In this document: positions 8,707 to 17,330 of the stretch, piece after piece
Layout: the number at the start of each line of letters is the position of its first letter
How positions within the stretch are numbered: the first letter of the stretch is position 1
Assembly (NCBI GenBank): GCA_040222235.1
Contig: JAVKDO010000012.1
Location: forward strand, 13,581 to 77,580
Reading direction: 5' to 3'
DNA length: 64,000 nucleotides
From: UBA6059 sp040222235
Lineage (GTDB): Bacteria > Bacteroidota > Bacteroidia > Cytophagales > Cyclobacteriaceae
The notes under the pieces: generated by a model
Told to the model about the DNA's origin: nothing
Seen by the model: only the letters and a program-made list of their open reading frames with translations
Database searches by the model: none
Translations under genes and position numbers: made by a program

Positions 8707-8740
8707 AAACCCTTATATCTTCAATATAAGGGTTTTTCTT
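8707..8740 (+). terminator. Intrinsic terminator of tRNA-Met
   Basis: A perfect 12-bp stem (8707-8718 with 8724-8735) and CTTCA loop runs into TTTTTCTTTT, starting 7 nt after the tRNA. The A-rich left arm could allow some bidirectional use. Confidence 0.9.
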
Positions 8741-8830
8741 TTATAACCTCAGCTATACGCTTATTCTGCTATTTTTTATTCCATTGCCTTCTCTGCCCGT
8801 ACAAAATGATGAGCCTTTCCATTACATTTT

Positions 8831-8844
8831 CTGACATATGTCAG
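8831..8844. promoter_or_regulatory. Crp/Fnr-like palindrome upstream of hemN
   Basis: The perfect palindrome CTGACATATGTCAG is centred at 8837.5, 52 nt before the hemN ATG. A near-consensus -7 element (CATCTTTG, 8867-8874) lies downstream, which would put the palindrome centre close to -41.5, the class II activator position of Crp/Fnr proteins. The regulator itself is not in the window. Confidence 0.45.
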
Positions 8845-8889
8845 TCGCGTCAGCCGGCCAACTAAACATCTTTGCGACAAAGCAAAACC

Positions 8890-10242
8890 ATGTCGCAGAA
8901 CACACTTATTCAAAAATACAATACACCAGGCCCCAGGTACACCAGCTATCCGACAGTCCCATTTTGGGATACCCAAGCGTTCACACCTGAGCTTTGGGCA
9001 CAGAGTGTACAGAAATCCATAGAAGAAAGTGACGATGGTATAAGTATCTATATCCATCTCCCCTACTGCGAAAGCCTATGCACCTTCTGCGGCTGCAACA
9101 AACGCATCACCAAGAATCATGCTGTGGAAGCTCCTTATATAGATGCATTGATTAAGGAGTGGCGTCAGTACCTGTCCCATTTTGAGCAAAAGCCGCGTAT
9201 TCAAGAAATCCATCTCGGAGGGGGAACTCCTACTTTTTTCAGTAAAGAACATCTCTCCAAACTTATCCAGGCCATTAGCGATAGTGCTGAAATCCTCCCT
9301 ACTGCCACGCTAGGATTCGAAGGACATCCAAATAGCACTACTTATGAACAGCTTGAAACACTCCATACTCTGGGGTTTAGCAGGGTCAGCTACGGAATTC
9401 AATGCTTTGACGAGCAAGTACAGACTGCCATCAATCGTAAGCAAAGCTATGCCCAGGTCAAACAGATCACTGAAGACTCTAGATTCATCGGTTACACTTC
9501 GGTCAATTATGACATCATTTATGGGCTGCCCAATCAGATGCTATGTTCTATAAAAAACACTGTAGATAAGGTATTGAAGCTACGTCCTGATAGGATAGCA
9601 TTTTACAGCTACGCGCACGTGCCGTGGATCAAGGGCAATGGTCAGAGAAAGTTCTCAGAGGCTGATCTACCTACGCCAGATCAAAAACTGGGTTTGTATA
9701 GACTTGGGAAGGAAATGTTATTAGAAGCTGGCTATGTCGAGATTGGCATGGATCATTTTGCCCTACCAGAGGATGCGCTCTATGGCTCCTATATGTCCGG
9801 TCAGCTACATCGTAATTTCATGGGCTATACTGAGAATCACTCCACTTTGATGATAGGACTCGGTGTTTCTGCTATCTCGGATAGTTGGCTGGGATTTGCT
9901 CAAAATACTAAAACGGTCGAAGAATACTTCAATCTGATAAATAATGATCAATCTGCTGTATTTCGTGGACATATTCTCACACAAGAGGATCTTATTATCA
10001 GAAAGCATGTACTCGACTTGATGTGCAATTTCAGAACTTCCTTTCCACATCTCGCTGGAGCGGAAAAGGAAATCCTCAATCGGCTAGCAGAACCCTTGAA
10101 GGATAATTTAATTACACTAACTCAAGATGAGATCGTCATAACGGAAAAAGGCAAAGCATTCCTAAGGAATATCTGTATGGCTTTTGATATGAGACTCTGG
10201 GCTGATCAACCACAAACTCAGCTATTCTCCATGACGGTGTAG
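8890..10242 (+). CDS. hemN: Oxygen-independent coproporphyrinogen III oxidase
   Basis: A radical-SAM enzyme that oxidatively decarboxylates coproporphyrinogen III to protoporphyrinogen IX without oxygen, in the cytoplasm. From the ATG at 8890 the 4Fe-4S/SAM motif C60-x3-C64-x2-C67-x-C69 is seen, with the N-terminal Y-N-T-P-G-P-R-Y-T-S-Y-P and the G-G-G-T-P motif near 110. The C69 residue (C-G-C) separates true HemN from HemW-type proteins. Length of 450 is typical. A TTG at 8872 would extend it by six residues, but ATG fits the conserved start. An anaerobic-type operator candidate lies just upstream. Confidence 0.95.
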   Translation: MSQNTLIQKYNTPGPRYTSYPTVPFWDTQAFTPELWAQSVQKSIEESDDGISIYIHLPYCESLCTFCGCNKRITKNHAVEAPYIDALIKEWRQYLSHFEQKPRIQEIHLGGGTPTFFSKEHLSKLIQAISDSAEILPTATLGFEGHPNSTTYEQLETLHTLGFSRVSYGIQCFDEQVQTAINRKQSYAQVKQITEDSRFIGYTSVNYDIIYGLPNQMLCSIKNTVDKVLKLRPDRIAFYSYAHVPWIKGNGQRKFSEADLPTPDQKLGLYRLGKEMLLEAGYVEIGMDHFALPEDALYGSYMSGQLHRNFMGYTENHSTLMIGLGVSAISDSWLGFAQNTKTVEEYFNLINNDQSAVFRGHILTQEDLIIRKHVLDLMCNFRTSFPHLAGAEKEILNRLAEPLKDNLITLTQDEIVITEKGKAFLRNICMAFDMRLWADQPQTQLFSMTV

Positions 10243-10274
10243 TACCGAATGCTCACTTTCGCTAATTTGGCGCA

Positions 10275-11171
10275 ATGAGAATCCATCCGATAATAATGGT
10301 GCTGCTGGCTGTGGCACTAGCCTGCCAACCAAAGACGACCCCTCTACAGAAGCTGGAGCAGCAACTGCTCAAGACGATGGTGAGCTGTGGTGGTGAGTAT
10401 GCGGTAGCTTATTACGACCTAAGCAGCGGAGAGTCTCTTCAGCTCAACGCTAACAAAAAGTACCATGCGGCAAGTACGATGAAGGTACCCGTGATGATCG
10501 AGCTGTATCGTCAAGTTAGTCTAGGAAATCTTTCTATGAACGATTCTATTCTTGTGAAGAATGAATTCAAGAGTATCGTTGATAGCAGTTTGTACACTTT
10601 GAGCATCGAAGATGACTCGGATAGCATTGTCTATCAGAATGTTGGCAAGCAAATGAGTTTGGCTGATCTCACCTATCAGATGATCACTGTAAGCTCCAAT
10701 TTTGCAACAAATATCCTGATCCAGATAGTAGGTGGTGAGCAGACAACCGCAACCATGCGTACACTCGGAGCTAGGGATATAGAGGTACTACGCGGTGTAG
10801 AGGACATCAAGGCATTCGACCAAGGTTTATCGAACAGCACCACCGCCAATGATTTGATGTCGATCTTCACGGCACTTGCAGTAGGTGAAGCCGGTACCTC
10901 AGAACACACTGAAGAAATGATCAGTATTCTTAAGGATCAGACCTTTAACGAGATCATTCCTGCTCAGCTACCTTCGAACGTCGAGGTAGCTCATAAGACA
11001 GGTGTGATTACAGGCGTCCATCACGATGCTGGTATTGTCTATCTCCCAGATGGGCGATCCTATGTATTAGTTCTCCTATCGGAAAAGCTGGAGGACTTTG
11101 ATCGATGCACCGATATGATGGCCTCACTATCCAAAGTTGTGTATAATCATATGATCACAAAGGATGATTAG
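10275..11171 (+). CDS. Class A beta-lactamase-like serine hydrolase (lipoprotein)
   Basis: A periplasmic or outer-membrane-anchored active-site serine enzyme. An N-terminal hydrophobic segment ends in a lipobox with C17. Catalytic motifs in order: S67-T-M-K70 (SxxK), S140-S-N142 (SDN equivalent), E176 at the correct 36-residue spacing for the deacylating glutamate (R-G-V-E-D), and K241-T-G243. All class A residues are therefore present. Length of 298 is usual. It may be a true beta-lactamase of the divergent Bacteroidota subclass or act on other substrates; the sequence alone does not say. Its 3' end overlaps by 4 bp the convergent YkgJ-like gene. Confidence 0.85.
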   Translation: MRIHPIIMVLLAVALACQPKTTPLQKLEQQLLKTMVSCGGEYAVAYYDLSSGESLQLNANKKYHAASTMKVPVMIELYRQVSLGNLSMNDSILVKNEFKSIVDSSLYTLSIEDDSDSIVYQNVGKQMSLADLTYQMITVSSNFATNILIQIVGGEQTTATMRTLGARDIEVLRGVEDIKAFDQGLSNSTTANDLMSIFTALAVGEAGTSEHTEEMISILKDQTFNEIIPAQLPSNVEVAHKTGVITGVHHDAGIVYLPDGRSYVLVLLSEKLEDFDRCTDMMASLSKVVYNHMITKDD

Positions 11172-11752
11172 CGGTAGGCATAATAAGCCATGACTATCTT
11201 TAATGATTCCAGCATAGCCTCATTGATCGGAAGTCGCTGATTGGCCAGTTCAAAATCGATGGCTTGAAGCTGTCGATAGTAGTTACTCATCACTGGAACT
11301 TCCCCTCCCTCCTTCACGTGAACAGCACCTTTCCGATAGGCTTCTGGAGATTCCTCTTTGATTCTCACACAAGTGACCAGTTCATTTTTACCATATTTGT
11401 CAACCCTTGCACTGTAGCCAAAAAGACGGCAGATCAATCCTCTGTTGGTATACTGAGTGCAGCGACCTCTGTCTTCTTGATTTGCATGACTTTTGAAATT
11501 GATACATACGGGATCGTCAGTATCAGCACTTAGTAGCTCATACATCTGCTCCGCATTGCCTTCCTCATAATGCTGGATGGCCAGGGGTATAAACTCAAGA
11601 ATTGAAGCCTCTATATCCGGCTTTGTGCAGCATTGGCCACACCCGAAAAAGCAATCCATTCCTGATACGGTCTGAAACTGGGAAATGGCCTGATCTAGTG
11701 TATTGAAGACCTTAGATACCGCAATTGATTTTTCTGGTAAGGAGACATACAT
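11168..11752 (-). CDS. YkgJ-family cysteine cluster protein
   Basis: The protein carries a C-x3-C-x2-C-C pattern (C-F-F-G-C-G-Q-C-C) near residue 35 and later cysteines (D-P-V-C, G-R-C-T-Q-Y, G-L-I-C-R-L-F-G) spaced as in the CxxCxxCC/YkgJ zinc- or iron-binding family; function is unknown. The ATG at 11752 is preferred over an upstream TTG at 11773. It converges on the beta-lactamase-like gene with a 4-bp overlap of stop codons. Confidence 0.85.
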   Translation of the reverse strand: MYVSLPEKSIAVSKVFNTLDQAISQFQTVSGMDCFFGCGQCCTKPDIEASILEFIPLAIQHYEEGNAEQMYELLSADTDDPVCINFKSHANQEDRGRCTQYTNRGLICRLFGYSARVDKYGKNELVTCVRIKEESPEAYRKGAVHVKEGGEVPVMSNYYRQLQAIDFELANQRLPINEAMLESLKIVMAYYAYR

Positions 11753-11835
11753 AAGGCAAGGAAGATAGCGCAAAGTAGGGTGCTCGACCTATTGAAGAAA
11801 CTAATATGAAGCGCTCCAGCGCGAAGAACTCGAAA

Positions 11836-12102
11836 TCAAAGGTTGCCCTTGTCCAATCTCTTTTTAATATCTGATATTTCAGAGTTAATCTGTTCAAGGT
11901 CATTATCAAGGGCCTCTTCGATGGCCCTGAAACCCTTCTCCACTTTGTTTGAAAATGAAGACACTGTTTCAACTACTTTACCCATAGATTCAACAATCTT
12001 CATAAGCATTTCTCGATTGGATTCAAGTTGATTCTCAATTTCAATGAAGCCGACCTTCATTTCATTTCGTAGTTTACCAATTTCGTTGAGTGCCTTATCC
12101 AT
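11836..12102 (-). CDS. Small coiled-coil protein
   Basis: I do not recognise a family. From the ATG at 12102 it is 88 residues with continuous heptad-like spacing of I, L, M and V and a very high helix content, with E/K-rich surface positions (E-I-E-N-Q-L-E-S-N; D-N-D-L-E-Q-I-N-S). It has no signal peptide. Such short coiled coils sometimes flank toxin or signalling genes, but nothing next to it supports that. Length and codon pattern suggest a real but unassigned gene. Confidence 0.5.
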   Translation of the reverse strand: MDKALNEIGKLRNEMKVGFIEIENQLESNREMLMKIVESMGKVVETVSSFSNKVEKGFRAIEEALDNDLEQINSEISDIKKRLDKGNL

Positions 12103-12183
12103 ATTTCGACAAACTTTGGGTAAAGATAATGCATTCAGCTCCAAATCAGAATGAAGTATCCAGTGCCAAAATGCCTAGCTGAT

Positions 12184-15135
12184 TCAATCAGGCAGTAGCT
12201 CGTAGACAATGTTGTGAATCGTGGGGCGTATATTCATCGTGTAGATGAGTCGGTTGTCCCTTGTGGGATAGACACGATTGGATAAGAAGATAAACATCAG
12301 GTTCTCCACAGGGTCGGCCCAAACCAAAGTACCAGTATATCCGCTATGTCCAAAGGTCTGTGGGCTGGCATCCTTGGCCATACTGCTGCCCAAAGCATCG
12401 TACTCCAGATCAGGCTTATCAAACCCAAGTCCCCGCTTATTTCCCTGCTCACAGTATTGACATGCGGTGAATTTCTGAATGGTCTGATAGCTCAAATACC
12501 GCTCTCCGCCATAGCTCCCAAAGTCCATATACATCTGCCACATCTTGCCTAGATCGTTGGCATTGCTAAAAAGTCCAGCATTACCTGATACCCCGCGCAT
12601 CATAGCCGCCCCTTCGTCATGCACAACCCCATGCAATTGCATATTTCGGAAATAGTCATCTTTCTCTGTTGGGATGATGTTCTCCAATTCATACTTCTCA
12701 AGTGGGTTGTAGGTGAGCGTTCCTGCACCTAGCGGATCGTAGTAAGTCTGGTCTAAGAAGTCAGCAAAGGGAACTCCCGACTGCCTGCTGATCAAGTCCG
12801 GAAACAGGTAGAAAGCCAAACCTGAGTAGACATAGCCGCTTTTATCATTCATAGGCGCCTTTTTTATCATCTTATATATCTTATTCTGATAATCCTTATG
12901 CATGTATAGATCCGGGGACAATTGATAAGGAAAATCCTCTGAGTAAGTCTTGGATAAGGTCTTGCGCCTGTACTTTCCATTGGTTTTGATCGTGGTAGTA
13001 TGGTAGGCTATCCATGGTTTCATCTTAGCATTATGGGCAAGGATATTCCGGAAGTCAACATTCTTCTTATTTGAAAAAGACATGCTTGGAAAATAGTCTT
13101 TCATCGTCGCTTCCAGATCGAATTTGTCATGATCATGGAGTTTCATCAATCCTGCAGTAGCTCCGGTGACTTTGGTAATAGAGGCCAAGTCATAAATATC
13201 ATCGATCAATACTGGCCTCTCTTGATCGTAGGTATGATAACCATAAGCTTTTTGGTAGAATACCTTCTTATCTTTTACCAGCATGACCTGTGCTCCTGGA
13301 TAGGCCTTAGCTTCCAGACCAGCATATACCGCAGAGTCAACTCTACGAGTCAGCTCGTGACTATCTACACCCAACTCTTCCGGCACAGTGTACTTAAACC
13401 TAACCTCCCCATGGGTAGCCAAACCAAATCCTGATTTCCATTCGCTATTGACTGTGATGGGCAGTTGCCCTTGACTCGAAATCCCGCCAAAGATCAACTG
13501 CGCTGCATGATCCTGATACAGTTGACGGTCTTGATAAGTGGTACTGAAAGCCGCCCACTCTCCTACCGGAAATCTCGGAATCAGATACGGACTCCTGAAG
13601 CTTACGACAATGAGCTTCTTATCCCGTCCTAAATCACCCAGCCAATCATAAACCTGATCACCGTAAGTCTCATTACTCCATGGAAACCACTGACCCTTGT
13701 GCATACCGATGATGATGAGATTGTAGTCAGTCAAAGCTCCCCTCATATCAATCAGAGCCGAGCTGCTAGGGTCTTTGTCTAGCTGAAAGTGATCCATGGG
13801 CATGTAGTCGTCCAAGCGATCCTGAAATACTGTTTTTTTATCTGCACTGATACTAAGAGTGGCCACCTTAAGGGTATCCAACCGCTTCAATGGGATGATA
13901 TCATTCTCATTTTTCAGAGTCGTGATACTCTGCTCTATCAACTGGCGCTGAAGCCAATTGGCTTCTGGACTTGAAGACCAACTCTCGGCTGTCTGCAGCT
14001 TTGATTTTTCCGATAGGCCGAACCAGTACTTGGCTAATAGCACTTTGCGAACTTTCGCATCAAGCACCTCTTTTGAGAGTTGACCTGTGCTAACTGCCTC
14101 CTTAATGCCAAGCACCATTTCCTCGATGTTCTCTGGAAATAGGAGTACATCATTTCCCGCTAGGAGTGCCTTGACACCCATCGATCTCTGGTCATGATAC
14201 TTGGTCACACCGACCATATTAAGTGCGTCAGTAAATACCAATCCATTGAAGCCTAACTCATCAACTAGTAGTTCATCGATCACCTTGCCAGAGAGTGTGG
14301 TAGGCAAGTGAGGTGTCGGATCTAGCTGCGTCATCTCCATATGAGCGACCATCACACCACCGATACCATGATCAATCAACGTCTTAAATGGAGGAAGTTC
14401 GACATCAGTCAGTCGAGTTTTATCAAACTCCAACACAGGAAGATCTTTGTGACTATCCACATCCGTATCTCCATGTCCAGGGAAGTGTTTTGCGGTAGCG
14501 AGTACTCCTTGAGACTGCATGCCGAGCATGAGTTGTTTTCCAAGCTCGCCAACCCGCTTTGGATCATCTCCAAACGATCGCCAGTTGATGATCGGGTTAT
14601 CAGGATTGTTGTTGACATCAACTACCGGGGCAAAGTTGATATGAACGCCAAGCGAACGTAAGTTGCGCCCCATCTCGCGTCCAAGTTTGTACAGCATTTG
14701 ACTGTCTTGGATCGCACCAAGGGTCATGTTGTATGGGTAACTGACCTGCTCACTCAGCCTCATAGCGGCACCCCATTCGGCATCCATTGCCATCATCAAC
14801 GGTACCTTACTAGTACTCTGATATTCATTAGTAAGCTCGATTTGACGTTTTGGGATACCCGTCATAAAGATGACACCACCTACGTGATAGTCTTTGATCC
14901 ACTCCAAGACTTGCTCTCTGTTGACATTGGTATCCGCGGTATAGGCATCCACCATGATCAGCTGCCCTATCTTCTGCTCAAGGGAAAGGTTATTCAGGAT
15001 AGAGTCAGCCCAGAAGCCTCCCTGATTTAGAAAATCAGGGTTTTGCTTTGCGGGCTGGGCTTGAGCTATACCTATATGCAGTAAACTCAAGCATAGAATG
15101 GCGCATGTTGCCACGCATGTAGCGAAAAATCTCAT
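12184..15135 (-). CDS. GH3 beta-N-acetylhexosaminidase fused to an S12 serine hydrolase
   Basis: A 983-residue exported fusion. After a signal peptide (about 1-27), residues 40-370 form a NagZ-type GH3 domain: K-H-F-P-G-H-G at 216-222, the D227-S-H229 acid/base dyad, and nucleophile D303 (T-D-A-L-N-M). A GH3 C-terminal-like domain covers about 400-570. Residues 590-983 form a class C beta-lactamase/S12 domain with S652-I-T-K655, Y770-S, and a late G-H-S-G. NagZ enzymes remove GlcNAc from muropeptides. The stop of the upstream epimerase gene overlaps this start (ATGA), so the two are translationally coupled. Context suggests peptidoglycan turnover in the periplasm. Natural substrates of the S12 part are unknown. 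Confidence 0.88.
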   Translation of the reverse strand: MRFFATCVATCAILCLSLLHIGIAQAQPAKQNPDFLNQGGFWADSILNNLSLEQKIGQLIMVDAYTADTNVNREQVLEWIKDYHVGGVIFMTGIPKRQIELTNEYQSTSKVPLMMAMDAEWGAAMRLSEQVSYPYNMTLGAIQDSQMLYKLGREMGRNLRSLGVHINFAPVVDVNNNPDNPIINWRSFGDDPKRVGELGKQLMLGMQSQGVLATAKHFPGHGDTDVDSHKDLPVLEFDKTRLTDVELPPFKTLIDHGIGGVMVAHMEMTQLDPTPHLPTTLSGKVIDELLVDELGFNGLVFTDALNMVGVTKYHDQRSMGVKALLAGNDVLLFPENIEEMVLGIKEAVSTGQLSKEVLDAKVRKVLLAKYWFGLSEKSKLQTAESWSSSPEANWLQRQLIEQSITTLKNENDIIPLKRLDTLKVATLSISADKKTVFQDRLDDYMPMDHFQLDKDPSSSALIDMRGALTDYNLIIIGMHKGQWFPWSNETYGDQVYDWLGDLGRDKKLIVVSFRSPYLIPRFPVGEWAAFSTTYQDRQLYQDHAAQLIFGGISSQGQLPITVNSEWKSGFGLATHGEVRFKYTVPEELGVDSHELTRRVDSAVYAGLEAKAYPGAQVMLVKDKKVFYQKAYGYHTYDQERPVLIDDIYDLASITKVTGATAGLMKLHDHDKFDLEATMKDYFPSMSFSNKKNVDFRNILAHNAKMKPWIAYHTTTIKTNGKYRRKTLSKTYSEDFPYQLSPDLYMHKDYQNKIYKMIKKAPMNDKSGYVYSGLAFYLFPDLISRQSGVPFADFLDQTYYDPLGAGTLTYNPLEKYELENIIPTEKDDYFRNMQLHGVVHDEGAAMMRGVSGNAGLFSNANDLGKMWQMYMDFGSYGGERYLSYQTIQKFTACQYCEQGNKRGLGFDKPDLEYDALGSSMAKDASPQTFGHSGYTGTLVWADPVENLMFIFLSNRVYPTRDNRLIYTMNIRPTIHNIVYELLPD

Positions 15136-16196
15136 TTATAGACACCAAGACCGGGCTTATCAGAGATCGAAAGGTAGCCATCCTTAAGTATAAAACCACC
15201 CTGAACGACATCTTTCGCAAGATCGAAGCTACCATCAAGGTCAAGGTATTTGGTGTTTGCGCTTGACAAGGCGGCATGTAATGCCGCCGTAATACTGATG
15301 ACACTTTCATCATTACAACCCCACATCAAGCTGATTCCTGCAGATTCTGCAATAGTTGCTATTTGCTTCGCTTCGAGGATACCACCACACTTCATCAGCT
15401 TGATATTGAAGATGCCTGCGGGTATCGGAGACTGTGCCAGTGCCAATGCATCTCGTGCATCAACCAATGATTCATCCGCAGCGATGAGTTTCTTGAAAGC
15501 TTCTGGTAAGTCTCCCAACTGCTGAATCTGATCGGCCTTGTTAGGCTGCTCTACCAGCTCAATATTCAGCTCAGAAGTCGACTGAAAAAAGTCCAGCGTC
15601 TCGGACTTACTCCACCCTTGATTAGCATCTATTCGAATCAAAGGGGTGTCTCCAAACTCTATTCTTAAAGCTCTGAGCCGCTCAATATCCTCCTGTAGTT
15701 CTTTACCCAGCTTCACTTTCAATATCTTAAAACCAGCATCCAGGTATTCTTTGGCCTCCTCGAGAGTTGCATCTATATCCATGATCCCGATGGTCACTGA
15801 AGTAGGCAATGACTGAATCTTCTGGCCGTAAAATGCAGCGATAGGGATCCCTAGCAATTGCGTGAAAGCATCGTGAATAGCCACATCCAATGCCACCTTG
15901 GCCCCTGCGTCATCAGCAAAGTCCTGATACACATGATCTAGCAGATGCGAAAATTGACGTATGTCAGCCCCTCTGAATGTGTCCAAACCATCCTCTATCA
16001 GTCGCTTGTAGGTGTCATCAACATCTCGATCCACGACATATTTAGAAGGGTTAGCGGCTCCTCGACCAATCATCCCGTTTTCCAAGTGCAGTTCGACGAT
16101 AACATTCTCTACACTATCTACGGTCTTATAGGAAATACTGTAAGGCCTTGTCAAGGCTAAGTTTTCCTTGGTGACATTGATATCAACTATCTTCAT
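15132..16196 (-). CDS. Dipeptide epimerase / DgcA-like enolase-superfamily enzyme
   Basis: A 354-residue muconate-lactonizing-subgroup enolase-superfamily enzyme. The acid/base lysines K160-x-K162 and K266, metal ligands D190 (D-A-N), E216 (V-E-Q-P) and D241 (A-D-E-S), and a C-terminal L-D-L-D-G are all in place, as in L-Ala-D/L-Glu epimerases. Because it is coupled to a DUF1611 gene it may instead be the DgcA type, which racemises N-acetyl-D-glutamate in D-Glu use. Its ends overlap the neighbours by 4 bp on both sides. No signal peptide, so cytoplasmic. Epimerase chemistry is well supported; the substrate is inferred. Confidence 0.88.
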   Translation of the reverse strand: MKIVDINVTKENLALTRPYSISYKTVDSVENVIVELHLENGMIGRGAANPSKYVVDRDVDDTYKRLIEDGLDTFRGADIRQFSHLLDHVYQDFADDAGAKVALDVAIHDAFTQLLGIPIAAFYGQKIQSLPTSVTIGIMDIDATLEEAKEYLDAGFKILKVKLGKELQEDIERLRALRIEFGDTPLIRIDANQGWSKSETLDFFQSTSELNIELVEQPNKADQIQQLGDLPEAFKKLIAADESLVDARDALALAQSPIPAGIFNIKLMKCGGILEAKQIATIAESAGISLMWGCNDESVISITAALHAALSSANTKYLDLDGSFDLAKDVVQGGFILKDGYLSISDKPGLGVYK

Positions 16197-17248
16197 TTCT
16201 TCATCATTTTTTGTATGACCGGCACGAGTCGCTCCACACCTTCTTCTATGGGCAATAGCACTGGTATTCCAAGGTCAGCTTCGTACTGAGCTTGGTATTT
16301 TTTCGCTTCCTCAAGTGTAAGACCTTTAGTATTCAAGGTCACAGCAATGACAGGAACACCATACATGGCAATTAGTTCTATCTCAGATCTTACTGAAGGA
16401 ATCTCAATTTTCAAGTGAGGTACGCCTTCATAGTACTTTCGTGCAGGCGCATGTTGAAGGATGACGCCATCCATCTTACCAGAAATTAAGAACTCTGCTC
16501 CACATGGGCCACTAGGATTACGAAGGGCCGCCTGCCCCTCTATGACTATCGCGTCGGGCTTTTCCTCTCTAAAGCATTTGACCATCATATGCTCCAGTTC
16601 TCCTGAGACAAAATCATTCACGGTAGAGTCAAGGATGAAACCGTACTTCCAACCTTGCATCCATCCCGTCTGTCCAGTAAATATCATTTCTGATTTGTAC
16701 CCGCTGGCACGAAGCGCATCCACTGCAAACTTCGCAGTGGTGCGCTTACCCAAACCACAATCATCCCCCATGACTACCAACTTTGGACAAGTCACCTCAA
16801 AAATATCTCCTCCCCAAAAGGCCAGGTCTTTCTTGGGCCGAGGCTTTCGGATATCATGAATGTCGGCCATATTTTCCTTAGCAACTTCTGCTAAATCCGC
16901 ATCATCTGCTAAAAACTGATGTAGTCCACTGACGAGTGATATCCCATTGCTCAACGCCTTGATGACATCTACCCGCATTGCCGCCGGCAACTGACCTCCT
17001 GCCGGAGCTATACCAATCACAGCATAGTCTGCATTCTTACCAGAATCGAGAAACTCGCTAACATCTTTGAAGATAGGAATCTCTCTATGTTCTCCATCAA
17101 GTAGTTGACCAGCGTCTTTTCCATGAAAAACACTGTCGATCACACCCACAATTTCAAACCTCTCCGAGCCTCTGATCAAGCCATGGGTGGTTTTAGCTGA
17201 TCTAGAGTCAAAAATTCCATTTGAGAAGACAATAGCAGTTCCTTTCAT
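16193..17248 (-). CDS. DUF1611 protein, DgcN-like D-glutamate N-acetyltransferase
   Basis: A 351-residue DUF1611-family protein with a Rossmann-like N-terminus (about 1-145) and a P-loop domain starting G161-D-D-C-G-L-G-K168-R-T. Members of this family include DgcN, which with the epimerase-like DgcA converts D-glutamate through its N-acetyl form. The direct neighbour, sharing an ATGA overlap, is such an epimerase, as in dgcN-dgcA pairs. It is the first gene of the three-gene unit. The assignment to D-Glu metabolism comes from family and neighbour, not from a catalytic signature I can read. Confidence 0.75.
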   Translation of the reverse strand: MKGTAIVFSNGIFDSRSAKTTHGLIRGSERFEIVGVIDSVFHGKDAGQLLDGEHREIPIFKDVSEFLDSGKNADYAVIGIAPAGGQLPAAMRVDVIKALSNGISLVSGLHQFLADDADLAEVAKENMADIHDIRKPRPKKDLAFWGGDIFEVTCPKLVVMGDDCGLGKRTTAKFAVDALRASGYKSEMIFTGQTGWMQGWKYGFILDSTVNDFVSGELEHMMVKCFREEKPDAIVIEGQAALRNPSGPCGAEFLISGKMDGVILQHAPARKYYEGVPHLKIEIPSVRSEIELIAMYGVPVIAVTLNTKGLTLEEAKKYQAQYEADLGIPVLLPIEEGVERLVPVIQKMMKK

Positions 17249-17273
17249 TTATCTTAGGTCGGTTTTATGAAGA

Positions 17274-17286
17274 CACCAATTTGGTG
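17274..17286. promoter_or_regulatory. Palindrome in the dgcN-like / dacB divergent gap
   Basis: CACCAATTTGGTG is a perfect 13-bp palindrome in the 82-bp region between the divergent DUF1611 and dacB starts. It is well placed to be a shared operator. No adjacent regulator gene is present. Confidence 0.35.
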
Positions 17287-17330
17287 AATTTTTGGTTATA
17301 CTTCTCTTCAAAATAGGTTGAAAATAAGCA

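Noticed and set aside
10275..11171. Acquired antibiotic-resistance gene
   Set aside because: It has class A residues but no mobile element beside it and codon use like its neighbours, so an acquired origin is not supported.
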